Below, in pieces: positions 9,711 through 19,054 of a stretch of DNA of 64,000 nucleotides. Source of the DNA: Roseateles_B sp041906185 (GTDB taxonomy: Bacteria > Pseudomonadota > Gammaproteobacteria > Burkholderiales > Burkholderiaceae_C); NCBI GenBank assembly GCA_041906185.1, contig JAYRJQ010000002.1, positions 124,001 to 188,000 of the forward strand, in the 5' to 3' direction. The notes under the pieces are model-generated. The model searched no databases, had not been told where the DNA came from, and saw nothing but the letters and a program-made list of their open reading frames with translations. How positions within the stretch are numbered: the first letter of the stretch is position 1; each line of letters opens with the position of its first letter. The translations under genes were made by a program, and so were the position numbers.

Positions 9711-11186
9711 ATGAACATCACGCTGATCGTCTTCGTCGTGCTCTACCTGCTGGGCACCCTGGCCCTGGGCGTCTGGGCGGGCACCCGCATCAAGAACACG
9801 AGCGACTTCGCCATTGCCGGGCGCAGCCTGCCGCTGATCATGGTCATCACGACCACCTTCGCCACCTGGTTCGGGGCCGAGACCGTGATGGGCATCCCCG
9901 CCAAGTTCGTGCAGGGCGGCCTGAACGCCATCGTGGAAGACCCCTTCGGCGCCGGCACCTGCCTGATCCTCGTGGGCGCCTTCTTCGCGACCAAGCTGTA
10001 CCGCCAGAACCTGCTGACCATCGGCGACTTCTACCGCCAGCGCTACGGCAAGGGCGTGGAGGTGTTCTGCTCGACGGCCATCATCCTGAGCTACCTGGGC
10101 TGGGTGGCCGCGCAGATCACGGCCCTCGGCCTCGTGTTCTCGGTGCTGACCAACGGCGCCATGAGCGAGACCGCCGGCATGATCGTCGGCACGCTGGCCG
10201 TGCTGATCTACGTCGTGATCGGCGGCTTCCTGGCCGTGGCCTGGACGGACTTCATCCAGATGATCGTGCTGGTGGTGGGCCTCTCGGTCATCGCCGTGTT
10301 CTCGGCGGACCTCGCCGGCGGTGCCGACAAGGTGCTGGACCTGGCGCGCAGCAAGGACCTGTTCAAGTTCATGCCCGAGCCCAAGTTCATCGACGTGGCC
10401 ATGTTCATCGGCGCGGCCGTGACCATGATGCTGGGCTCCATTCCGCAGCAGGACGTGTTCCAGCGCGTGATGTCCGCCAAGGACGAGAAGACCGCCCGCA
10501 ACGGCGCCATGATCGGCGGCTTCAGCTACATCCTCTTCGCCGCCGTGCCCATGTTCATCGTGGCCAGCGCCGTGGTGGTGATGGGCCAGCAGGCCCTGGA
10601 CATCGCCCGCGACGACTACCAGAAGCTGCTGCCCATGTTCGTGCTGGAGCGCATGCCGCTGGTGATGCAGATCCTGTTCTTCGGCGCGCTGCTGTCGGCC
10701 ATCAAGAGCACGTCCTCGGCCACGCTGCTGGCGCCCTCGACCAGCTTCGTCGAGAACATCCTCAAGAACCTGCGCCCGCACATGGGGGACAAGCAGCAGC
10801 TGCTGTCCATGCGCCTGACCATCATCATCTTCGCGGGCCTGGTGCTGGCCTACGCCATCGCGATGAAGGGCACCTCGATCTACGAACTGGTGTCCTCGGC
10901 CTACCAGGTGACGCTGGTCGGCGCCTTCGTGCCGCTGGTGTTCGGCCTGTACTGGAGCCGGGCGACGACCCAGGGCGCCATCTTCTCCCTGGTGGGCGGC
11001 ATCGGCGTGTGGATCGCCTTCCTGCCCCAGGTCAGCCTGCTGGGCGAGCTCTTCCCGGGCCAGCTGGCCGGCCTGCTGACGGGCGTCGTGGCCATGATCG
11101 CCGGCTCGCTGGCCCCGCAGTGGCTGAAGAACCGCCACGAGCACAAGCACCACGTCAAGGGCCTGCCGGACGAGGCAAAGGCCTGA
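9711..11186 (+). CDS. sodium:solute symporter family protein
   Basis: Inner-membrane transporter of the SSS (SLC5-like) family, coupling sodium influx to solute uptake; the solute cannot be read from the sequence. The 491-residue protein is almost entirely hydrophobic with about 13 predicted helices. It has the N-terminal TSDFAIAGRSLP and TFATWFGAET signatures of the family, and TSSATLLAPS in the helix 8-9 region. The C terminus is basic and His-rich. The ATG at 9711 starts directly with the first helix; the longer frame adds a non-hydrophobic leader. It stands alone: 128 bp after ubiB and 153 bp before the FmdB gene. A -10-like GATAAT lies at 9619-9624 in the upstream spacer, without a convincing -35. 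Confidence 0.88.
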   Translation: MNITLIVFVVLYLLGTLALGVWAGTRIKNTSDFAIAGRSLPLIMVITTTFATWFGAETVMGIPAKFVQGGLNAIVEDPFGAGTCLILVGAFFATKLYRQNLLTIGDFYRQRYGKGVEVFCSTAIILSYLGWVAAQITALGLVFSVLTNGAMSETAGMIVGTLAVLIYVVIGGFLAVAWTDFIQMIVLVVGLSVIAVFSADLAGGADKVLDLARSKDLFKFMPEPKFIDVAMFIGAAVTMMLGSIPQQDVFQRVMSAKDEKTARNGAMIGGFSYILFAAVPMFIVASAVVVMGQQALDIARDDYQKLLPMFVLERMPLVMQILFFGALLSAIKSTSSATLLAPSTSFVENILKNLRPHMGDKQQLLSMRLTIIIFAGLVLAYAIAMKGTSIYELVSSAYQVTLVGAFVPLVFGLYWSRATTQGAIFSLVGGIGVWIAFLPQVSLLGELFPGQLAGLLTGVVAMIAGSLAPQWLKNRHEHKHHVKGLPDEAKA

Positions 11187-11302
11187 GCCCGGCGGCGGTT
11201 TCGAGGTCCGAACGGGCCTTGAATCCGCGGCAAAGGCCCGCATCTGGGCGTCGCGGCCGGGCCTGTGGCCCGCCAGCAGGGTGGGGGTCGCCTGCCGGCC
11301 CC

Positions 11303-11308
11303 TATAAT
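11303..11308 (+). promoter_or_regulatory. -10 element TATAAT upstream of the FmdB gene
   Basis: Perfect TATAAT in a GC-rich spacer, 31 bases before the ATG of the FmdB-type gene. No clear -35 is visible at 16-18 bp upstream. Confidence 0.5.
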
Positions 11309-11339
11309 TTCGCCTTTTTGATCAACAGCTTAGAACATC

Positions 11340-11675
11340 ATGCCGATCTACGCTTACCGCTGTGGTTCATGCGGTCACGCCAAGGACGTGCTGCAAAAGC
11401 TCTCTGACGCACCGCTGAGCACCTGCCCGGCCTGTGGCGCCGAGGCCTTCCAGAAGCAGATCACCGCAGCCGGCTTCCAGCTCAAGGGCTCGGGCTGGTA
11501 CGTGACCGATTTCAAGGGGGGCAGCGGCGGCAGTTCCGCCACGTCCACCGCGCCCGCTGCGGCCACCGCGCCTGCCGCGGCAGCGAGCGAGCCCGCGTCC
11601 GGGGGCAGCAGCGACAGCGGCTCCGGCAGCAGCAGCGGCGGCACGGCCTGCGGCGGCTCCTGCGCCTGCCACTGA
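11340..11675 (+). CDS. FmdB-family zinc ribbon protein
   Basis: Small protein of 111 residues whose first 60 are the FmdB/CxxC_CxxC regulatory domain: MPIYAYRCGSCG with C8/C11 and TCPACG with C29/C32 form one zinc ribbon. The remainder is a low-complexity Ala/Ser/Gly tail (about 65-105) ending in CGGSCACH. The function is not established for the family; it is often found next to DUF502 and aspS in betaproteobacteria, as here. A perfect TATAAT lies at 11303. DUF502 starts 34 bp downstream, so the pair may be an operon. Confidence 0.88.
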   Translation: MPIYAYRCGSCGHAKDVLQKLSDAPLSTCPACGAEAFQKQITAAGFQLKGSGWYVTDFKGGSGGSSATSTAPAAATAPAAAASEPASGGSSDSGSGSSSGGTACGGSCACH

Positions 11676-11709
11676 GCGGCAGCTCCAGCACCTCATCACA
11701 GGGAACCCA

Positions 11710-12387
11710 GTGAGAAAGTACATCATCGCCGGCCTCCTGGTCTGGCTCCCCTTGGCGATCACTCTCTGGGTCCTGAACCAGGTCCTGGGCGTCGTCAATG
11801 GCGTCTTTCACTCGCTGATCGGGGCCCTGAAGCTCGTCCTGCCGGTCTCGACGCACGACCTGCTGACGGCGCTGTCCCAGGTGCCGGGCCTCGGGGTCCT
11901 GATCCTGGCCGCGGGCCTCTTCCTCACCGGCATGTTCGTGGCGAACATGTTCGGCCAGTGGTGGCTGCGCCAGTGGGACAAGCTGCTGTCCAGCATTCCC
12001 ATCGTCAAGAGCATCTACAGCTCGGTCAAGCAGGTCTCGGACACGCTCTTCTCGAGCAGCGGCAATGCCTTCCGCGAGGCCGTGCTCGTGCAGTACCCGC
12101 GCGAGGGTTCCTGGACGATCGCCTTCGTGACCGGCCAGCCCGGTGGCGAGGTGGCGAGCCAGCTGTGCGGCGAGCACGTCAGCCTCTACGTGCCCACCAC
12201 GCCGAACCCGACCTCGGGCTTCTTCCTGATGGTCTCCCGCGAGCAGATCCGCCCGCTGGCCATGAGCGTGGACGAGGCCCTGAAGTACATCATCTCGATG
12301 GGCGTCGTGGCCCCCGCGGGCACCGAGCCCGGCGGCCCCGGCCCCTGCGGCGACGCCCGTCCCGGCGAACGAAATCAGCCGGGTTGA
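11710..12387 (+). CDS. DUF502 family inner-membrane protein
   Basis: A 225-residue membrane protein with a GTG start at 11710. The first hydrophobic segment is at residues 3-30 and a second at about 62-85, followed by a soluble domain containing IPIVKSIYSSVKQV. That motif and the following VQYPREGSW and FVTG elements are characteristic of DUF502. The function is unknown. The C terminus (after about 205) is a Pro/Gly-rich extension of low conservation. The stop codon is buried in the arm of a hairpin (12381-12409). aspS begins 121 bp downstream; DUF502 next to aspS is a common betaproteobacterial arrangement. Confidence 0.87.
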   Translation: MRKYIIAGLLVWLPLAITLWVLNQVLGVVNGVFHSLIGALKLVLPVSTHDLLTALSQVPGLGVLILAAGLFLTGMFVANMFGQWWLRQWDKLLSSIPIVKSIYSSVKQVSDTLFSSSGNAFREAVLVQYPREGSWTIAFVTGQPGGEVASQLCGEHVSLYVPTTPNPTSGFFLMVSREQIRPLAMSVDEALKYIISMGVVAPAGTEPGGPGPCGDARPGERNQPG

Positions 12388-12409
12388 GCACCGGGCATGT
12401 GCTCAATCC
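12381..12409 (+). terminator. hairpin overlapping the DUF502 stop codon (terminator-like, no U-tract)
   Basis: Perfect inverted repeat TTGAGCAC / GTGCTCAA (12384-12391 and 12399-12406) with a 7-nt loop, extended outward by one G-U and two G-C pairs. It contains the TGA of the DUF502 gene. No T-run follows, so it could be an attenuator, a processing site or an mRNA-stabilising hairpin rather than a terminator. Confidence 0.35.
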
Positions 12410-12508
12410 TGAGGGCTTCCCGCCCGTCCCAGCGCCAGACCGAATGAACCAGCCGGCCGCCTCTTTTTCATCCCGCGGCCGCTTCCACTGAATTCCCGGA
12501 GAACTCCT

Positions 12509-14305
<1,797 letters not shown>

Positions 14306-14344
14306 GGAGGACGCGGATGCCCTGCGCATCCGTGACTCGACGAG

Positions 14345-14371
14345 AGGGCAGCTTCGGCTGCCCTTTTTCTT
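14345..14371 (+). terminator. intrinsic terminator of aspS
   Basis: Perfect 8-bp stem AGGGCAGC / GCTGCCCT with a TTCG tetraloop, followed by TTTTCTT. It lies 40 bp after the aspS stop. This is the clearest plus-strand terminator in the window. Confidence 0.92.
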
Positions 14372-14510
14372 GCCCGGAGCCCTGCGGCGAGACCGGGAAA
14401 GGCCGGTGCTCGCACAGCGGCGCTGAACGCCGCGCCACGGCCGGGGCGATCAGCCTCACGATCGAGGCAAGGCAGGGATACTTGCCGGGGCGGACCTGCC
14501 CCCGATGCCC

Positions 14511-14530
14511 GGCAGGCAAGACCTGACCCC
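14511..14530 (+). repeat. dispersed motif, copy 3 (full consensus)
   Basis: GGCAGGCAAGACCTGACCCC exactly, in the spacer between the aspS terminator and the small secreted protein gene. A degenerate echo (GGCAAGGCAGGG, then CTTGCC) lies just upstream at 14467-14486. Confidence 0.7.
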
Positions 14531-14583
14531 AGGGCTCCGTTCGCTGTTCACCCCCCAGACCCCAGACCTCAGACCCAGGCGCC

Positions 14584-14994
14584 ATGCACCGATACATTCC
14601 CGCCCTTCTCACCCTGCTGGCGATCGCGACGCCCTCATTTGCCGACGAGTCCTGCGCGACCCAGGCTGCCCAGCTGCTTGCGCGGGGCCAGACGGCCGAG
14701 CTGGCCGCGTGGTTCCAGGGCACGGACGCCACGGTGAGCCGCGGGCTGGCGCGTCTGGCCGATGAGCTCGGCCGGCTGGACGAGGTCACGCCGCTCGCGC
14801 ATCCGTCGCAGGGGCAGTCCCGGCAGCTGCGGGTCGCGGCACCGGGGCTGGCGTCCGACTACCGCTTCCACGGCAGCTGGGCGGCGGCCCGATCGCAGCA
14901 CCGGGGCCGCGTCGAGGTCCAGGCCTCGGCGGTGCCCGGTGCCGGCTGCACCTTGCTGGCCCTGCAGGTGCAGGTGCAGGTGCAAGGCCAATAG
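14584..14994 (+). CDS. small secreted protein of unknown function
   Basis: A 136-residue protein with an evident Sec signal peptide: MHRYIPALLTLLAIATPSFA, cleavage expected after SFA at about residue 20. The mature part has two Cys residues, one near its N terminus (SCATQ) and one near the C terminus (GAGCTLL), that could form a disulfide. It resembles no family I recognise. The end VQVQVQGQ comes from three tandem CAGGTG hexamers (14965-14982). No good Shine-Dalgarno is visible; the ATG is chosen because the signal peptide begins there. It is the first gene of the accessory block between aspS and nudB. Confidence 0.6.
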   Translation: MHRYIPALLTLLAIATPSFADESCATQAAQLLARGQTAELAAWFQGTDATVSRGLARLADELGRLDEVTPLAHPSQGQSRQLRVAAPGLASDYRFHGSWAAARSQHRGRVEVQASAVPGAGCTLLALQVQVQVQGQ

Positions 14995-15033
14995 GCGCGA
15001 CGCCCAGTGCCCATCCCTGAGGAGTCCCGACTG

Positions 15034-15648
15034 ATGCACCGCTTCCTGACGGCCAGCCCCTTCATCGACAGCCAGCACCCGGACGTGCTGGCAGCGGCGC
15101 GTCGCCTGGCCGCCGGGGCGGTCTCGCCGCGGCAGGTGGCCGAGCGCTGCTTCGAATTCGTGCGGGACGAGATCCGGCACAGCGCGGACTTCCAGCTGAA
15201 CCCGGTGACCTGCAAGGCCTCGGACGTGCTGCACCACCGGACCGGCTTCTGCTATGCCAAGAGCCACCTGCTGGCGGCGCTGCTGCGGGCCAACGGCATC
15301 CCGGCCGGGCTCTGCTACCAGCGCCTGTCCGCCGATGACAGCGGCACCCGCTTCTGCCTCCACGGCTTGAATGCGGTGTACCTGCCCGAGGTCGGCTGGT
15401 ACCGCGTCGACCCGCGGGGTGACAAACCCGGCATCGCCTCGCGCTTCTGCCCGCCCGAGGAGGTGCTGGCCTACGCCCCCAGCGGGCCGCAGGAGCGGGA
15501 TCTTCCGGAGATCTGGGCGGAGCCCCTGCCGGTCGTCACCGAGGTCCTGGCGCGATGCAACAGCTATGCGCAGGTGCTGGCCGACTTGCCGGATGTCGAC
15601 GTCTTGCCGCTCGTGCCGCTGGTCCAGCCGGGGCGGGGCAAGACCTGA
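15034..15648 (+). CDS. transglutaminase-like cysteine protease-fold protein
   Basis: A 204-residue cytosolic protein of the transglutaminase-like superfamily. The catalytic triad is readable: Cys73 in GFCYAKSHLL, His110 in CLHGLNAVYL and Asp126 in WYRVDPRGD. Family members include peptidases, amidases and transamidases; the substrate is unknown. The ATG at 15034 is preferred over an upstream GTG at 15007 because GAGGAG (15019-15024) sits at ideal spacing for it. The last three residues and the stop (GGC AAG ACC TGA) are supplied by a copy of the dispersed motif. ASCH-domain and CsgG-like genes follow. Confidence 0.82.
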   Translation: MHRFLTASPFIDSQHPDVLAAARRLAAGAVSPRQVAERCFEFVRDEIRHSADFQLNPVTCKASDVLHHRTGFCYAKSHLLAALLRANGIPAGLCYQRLSADDSGTRFCLHGLNAVYLPEVGWYRVDPRGDKPGIASRFCPPEEVLAYAPSGPQERDLPEIWAEPLPVVTEVLARCNSYAQVLADLPDVDVLPLVPLVQPGRGKT

Positions 15649-15652
15649 CCCC
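15635..15652 (+). repeat. dispersed motif, copy 4 (forms a stop codon)
   Basis: GGGGCAAGACCTGACCCC. Read in frame it encodes Gly-Lys-Thr-stop, the end of the transglutaminase-like protein. Confidence 0.7.
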
Positions 15653-15684
15653 TTCGGGCACGCCGAATCGTTGAGGAGCTCGCC

Positions 15685-16176
15685 ATGCCCGTCCCCGCCC
15701 ACTTGCGTGAGTATTGGCAGGCATTCGCCAGCGCCGTCGGTGGCGTCGACGACACCCGCTTCTTCGAGGCCTTCATCTTCGGCGACAGCCCGGCGCTGGC
15801 CGACGAACTCTCGGCGTTGGTGCTGCGGGGCATCAAGCGCGCCACCGCCGCCTCGGTGTGGTCCTTCGAGGCCGAGGGCAAGCCGCTGCCCAGGCCGGCC
15901 GACCTCAGCGTGATGCTGGATGGCGCGGGCCAGCCCGTGGGCGTGATCGAGACGCTGACCGTCGAGGTGATGCCCTTCAGGGACGTGACGGCAGCGTTCG
16001 CGGCCGTGGAGGGCGAGGGCGACGGCTCGCTGGCGTACTGGCGCGACGCGCATCGCGCCTACTTCACCCGCGAGGCCGAAGCGGCGGGCCGGGTGTTCAC
16101 CGAGGACATGCCGGTGGCGTGTGAGTGCTTCGCCCTGCGCTACCCGACGGACGCCGGCGGGCCGCCCGAACGCTGA
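15685..16176 (+). CDS. ASCH domain protein
   Basis: A 163-residue cytosolic protein with an ASCH (PUA-like) domain. The signature LRGIKRATAASVW lies at about 48-60, followed by the beta-barrel region with VIETLTVEVMPF and the helical YWRDAHRAYF segment. ASCH proteins are thought to bind RNA or act on modified nucleosides; the function of this one is not known. SD-like TTGAGGAG precedes the ATG at 15685. It begins 36 bp after the transglutaminase-like gene, with motif copy 4 between them. Confidence 0.85.
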   Translation: MPVPAHLREYWQAFASAVGGVDDTRFFEAFIFGDSPALADELSALVLRGIKRATAASVWSFEAEGKPLPRPADLSVMLDGAGQPVGVIETLTVEVMPFRDVTAAFAAVEGEGDGSLAYWRDAHRAYFTREAEAAGRVFTEDMPVACECFALRYPTDAGGPPER

Positions 16177-16318
16177 AGCCGGGCGCCCAGGGGGCGCAGC
16201 GGCGGTGCGTTCCCCCGATCCCCGGGGTGTAAACATACATTTGGTAAAGATTTCCGCTGTTCGGCTACCGGAAAATCCGGGCCCTGATCCACAAGACATT
16301 CGACCCGGGGAGCTCCAC

Positions 16319-17113
16319 ATGACCACTCGACACCTGCCCACGCTGGCCCTCGTGCTGCTGCTGGCCGCCTGCGGCAAGCAAGGCGCCAAGCTGGGGGAGG
16401 GCAGCTCCGAGATCACCGGCTCGGCCGGCGCCGCGGGCGCGCATCAGGCCAGCAAGGAGCTGGTGAAGTGCGACGCCCCGGTGGCCACGCTGGCGCTGGT
16501 CGAGAACCCCAATGGCTACACCGTCTCCGGCAGCTACGGCCTGCCGAGCTCGCCGGTGCCGCTGATCCGCCTGCTGGCGCAGCAGAGCGGCTGCTTCCGC
16601 GTGGTGGACCGCTCGGCGGGTCTCAAGGCGACGATCAAGGAGCAGGAGCTCAAGGACGCCGGCATCCTGCGCAAGGAAGGCAGCACGGTGCACAAGGGCA
16701 AGGGCTACGAGGCCCAGTACAGCCTGACGCCCAGCCTGACCTTCAGCGAGCAGAACGCCGGCCGTGAGGTCGGCGGGATCATGGCGCAGATCCCCGTGCT
16801 GAACAAGTTCGTGGCGGCCGCCGAGCAGGTCAAGCTCAAGGAAGCGCAGGTCGCCCTGCTGCTGACCGACAACGAGACCACCGAGCAGCTCGCCGCCGCG
16901 ACCGGCTCCGTCCGCGTGACGGACCTCGGCATGGGCGGCCTGGTGGTCGGCAAGCTGGGCGGTGCCGGTGGTGCTGGCTGGGCCAACAGCAACGAGGGCA
17001 AGGTGATCGCCGCAGCCTTCCTGGATGCCCACAACAAGCTCGTCGTACAGGTGCGCGAGCTGGTTGCCAAGGACCTCCCGCCGCCCGTCGCCACCAAGCA
17101 CGGCAAGACCTGA
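16319..17113 (+). CDS. CsgG/HfaB-like lipoprotein
   Basis: A 264-residue lipoprotein: signal peptide with lipobox LAAC (Cys18). The mature part contains RLLAQQSGCFRVVDR at about 90-105, like the conserved core of CsgG/HfaB secretion-channel proteins. It then has a hydrophobic Gly-rich region (GMGGLVVGKLGGAGGAGW) and a C-terminal helix. CsgG proteins form outer-membrane pores for curli or holdfast parts, but no csgA/E/F or hfa partner is nearby, so the role is open. The ATG at 16319 has GGGGAG at SD distance. The C terminus GKT-stop is formed by motif copy 5. An AT-richer patch at about 16228-16262 probably contains the promoter. Confidence 0.68.
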   Translation: MTTRHLPTLALVLLLAACGKQGAKLGEGSSEITGSAGAAGAHQASKELVKCDAPVATLALVENPNGYTVSGSYGLPSSPVPLIRLLAQQSGCFRVVDRSAGLKATIKEQELKDAGILRKEGSTVHKGKGYEAQYSLTPSLTFSEQNAGREVGGIMAQIPVLNKFVAAAEQVKLKEAQVALLLTDNETTEQLAAATGSVRVTDLGMGGLVVGKLGGAGGAGWANSNEGKVIAAAFLDAHNKLVVQVRELVAKDLPPPVATKHGKT

Positions 17114-17117
17114 CCCC
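17102..17117 (+). repeat. dispersed motif, copy 5 (forms a stop codon)
   Basis: GGCAAGACCTGACCCC, encoding Gly-Lys-Thr-stop at the end of the CsgG-like lipoprotein gene, in the same frame as copy 4 in its gene. Confidence 0.7.
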
Positions 17118-17213
17118 GGGCCGGGGATTCGCCCGGCACGCAGCAGGTCCGGGCGGTGCGCCGCACAATGCGCCGGTGGGCCGCCCGCTCGGGTCGGCCG
17201 CAGGAGCCGCGCC

Positions 17214-17594
17214 ATGCCTCTCGTGACGATCACCGTCCGTTCGCCCAAGACGCCCGCGTTCAAGCGCCAGGTCCTCGATGCCGTGCACGCGGCGCTGGTG
17301 GCCGTCGGCGTGCCGGAGGCCGACCGCTTCCAGCGCGTGCTGGAGCTCGGCCCCGACGACTTCCTCTTCGACGCCCACTACCCCGACACCGCGCGCCCGC
17401 GCGGCGAGGACTTCGTGCTGGTCGAGCTGCTGTGGTCCGTGGGGCGCAGCGTCAAGGTCAAGCGCCAGCTGCTTGCCGATCTGGTGCAGCGCTGGGAGGC
17501 GCTGGGCCTGGATCCGGAGCAGCTGATGCTCGTGATCAAGGAAACCCAGTGGGAGAACTGGTCCTTCGCGGGCGGGCGGCAAATCCACATCTGA
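17214..17594 (+). CDS. tautomerase-superfamily protein
   Basis: A 126-residue protein beginning MPLVTITV, so that Met removal exposes the catalytic Pro1 of the 4-oxalocrotonate tautomerase superfamily. It is about twice the length of the single-domain 4-OT enzymes, as in the Tautomerase_2 group. The substrate is unknown. The ATG at 17214 has AGGAGCCG 9-11 bp upstream. A -10-like CACAAT lies at 17164-17169. It is the last gene of the accessory block before nudB. Confidence 0.82.
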   Translation: MPLVTITVRSPKTPAFKRQVLDAVHAALVAVGVPEADRFQRVLELGPDDFLFDAHYPDTARPRGEDFVLVELLWSVGRSVKVKRQLLADLVQRWEALGLDPEQLMLVIKETQWENWSFAGGRQIHI

Positions 17595-17641
17595 ACGGCT
17601 GTTGTGCCGCCCCGTGCGGGACAGCGCCGCCGGGGCTGGGC

Positions 17642-17647
17642 TATGCT
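17642..17647 (+). promoter_or_regulatory. -10-like TATGCT immediately upstream of nudB
   Basis: TATGCT ends 7 bases before the ATG at 17655, with no Shine-Dalgarno between. A transcript from it would be leaderless. No -35 is evident. Confidence 0.4.
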
Positions 17648-17654
17648 TTCGGGC

Positions 17655-18227
17655 ATGTCTGCCAGTCCCGCCGTTTCCCCCGCAGCGTCGCCTGCCGCGC
17701 CGGCCCCCGCCTTGGCGACCGAGGCCGGGCCCCGACCCTTCAAGATCCCGGAATCCGTGCTGGTGGTGATCCACACGCCGGACCTGCAGGTGCTGATGCT
17801 GGAACGCGCCGACCGCCCCGGCTTCTGGCAGTGCGTGACCGGCTCCAAGGACAGCCCGGACGAGGCCCTGGATGCCACCGCCCGGCGCGAGGTGCAGGAG
17901 GAGACGGGCATCGAGGTGGGCTCCCCCGCTGTGCCCCAGGCCGCCCTGCGGGACTGGGCGCTGGCCAATGTCTACGAGATCTACCCCGTCTGGCGCCACC
18001 GCTATGCGCCGGGCGTGACGCGCAATACCGAGCACGTCTTCGGCCTCACGGTGCCGGCCGGCACGGCGGTGCGCCTGGCACCGCGCGAGCACCTGCAGTA
18101 CCGCTGGCTGCCCTGGCGCGAGGCGGCGGACCTGTGCTTCTCGCCCTCCAATGCCGAGGCCATCCTGCACCTGGCTCGCTTCCAGGACGCCGGCGCGCGA
18201 GACCGGCTTGACGAGGAGACCCGCTGA
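17655..18227 (+). CDS. nudB: dihydroneopterin triphosphate diphosphatase (NudB-type Nudix hydrolase)
   Basis: Nudix hydrolase removing pyrophosphate from dihydroneopterin triphosphate in folate synthesis. The 190-residue protein has an Ala/Pro-rich 25-residue N-terminal extension. Then follow VLVVIHTPD, FWQCVTGS and the Nudix box, in which GSKDSPDEA is followed by AREVQEETGI. The motif RHRYAPGVTRNTE is diagnostic of NudB. Start ATG 17655 is preferred to 17643 because it lies downstream of a -10-like TATGCT. Its stop overlaps the ATG of the next gene (TGATG), indicating translational coupling. Confidence 0.88.
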   Translation: MSASPAVSPAASPAAPAPALATEAGPRPFKIPESVLVVIHTPDLQVLMLERADRPGFWQCVTGSKDSPDEALDATARREVQEETGIEVGSPAVPQAALRDWALANVYEIYPVWRHRYAPGVTRNTEHVFGLTVPAGTAVRLAPREHLQYRWLPWREAADLCFSPSNAEAILHLARFQDAGARDRLDEETR

Positions 18228-19051
18228 TGCGCCCCGGAGGCTTTCGCCATTCCAGCTTCGAGGCCCCGCCCGGCTCACCCGCGGGCGGCGCCGGCCCGGC
18301 CCGGCTGAAGGTCGCGACGTACAACATCCACAAGGGCGTTCGCGGCGTCGGGCCGGCCAAGCGCCTGGAGATCCACAACCTCGGTCTGGGCGTCGAGGCC
18401 CTGGAGGCCGACCTCGTCTTCCTGCAGGAGGTCCGGCACTTCCACCACCGCGAGGCGCGGCAGTTCGACCACACCTTCTTCGGCTGGCCGGACGAGGGGC
18501 AGGCGGAGTTCCTCGCCCCGACGGGCTACCAGGTGGCCTACCGCACCAATGCCGTGACGCGCCACGGCGAGCACGGCAACGCGCTGCTGTCCCGTTTTCC
18601 GCTGGGGGACGTCGGCCACCATGACGTCTCCGATCACCGCTTCGAGCAGCGCGGCCTGCTGCATGTGCCGGTGCGCTGGCAGGGGCAGGAGCTGCACGCC
18701 GTGGTCGCGCACCTGGGCCTGATGCACAGCAGCCGTGTGCGCCAGGTGCAGCGGCTCGCCGAGTTCATCGATGCCCACGTGCCGGCCGGGGCGCGGCTCA
18801 TCGTGGCGGGGGACTTCAATGACTGGGGCGAGCGCCTCGACCCCGCCATGCGCGAGTGCGGCCTGCAGCGCGCGGAGGACCCGACCGGGCGGCCGCGCCC
18901 GGCCACCTTCCCCTCGCGCGTGCCCGTGTTCGCGCTGGACCGCGTCTACACCCGCGGCCTCACCTGCACCCGCCTGAAGGTGCCGCGGGGCAGCAGCTGG
19001 GCCCGCATGTCGGACCACCTGCCCCTGCTGGCCGAGCTGGCCCTGGCCTGA
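18227..19051 (+). CDS. endonuclease/exonuclease/phosphatase family protein
   Basis: A 274-residue member of the EEP superfamily of metal-dependent phosphoesterases. Visible motifs: VATYNIHKG near residue 29, LQEVRH (catalytic Glu), the HGNALLSRFP element, VAGDFNDW (Asp/Asn) and MSDHLPLLAEL at the C terminus (Asp-His). Substrates in this superfamily range from DNA to phosphoinositides; here it is unknown. It overlaps nudB by one base and precedes the cardiolipin synthase gene by 3 bp, an operon conserved in betaproteobacteria and possibly linked to membrane phospholipids. Confidence 0.88.
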   Translation: MRPGGFRHSSFEAPPGSPAGGAGPARLKVATYNIHKGVRGVGPAKRLEIHNLGLGVEALEADLVFLQEVRHFHHREARQFDHTFFGWPDEGQAEFLAPTGYQVAYRTNAVTRHGEHGNALLSRFPLGDVGHHDVSDHRFEQRGLLHVPVRWQGQELHAVVAHLGLMHSSRVRQVQRLAEFIDAHVPAGARLIVAGDFNDWGERLDPAMRECGLQRAEDPTGRPRPATFPSRVPVFALDRVYTRGLTCTRLKVPRGSSWARMSDHLPLLAELALA

Positions 19052-19054
19052 GCC

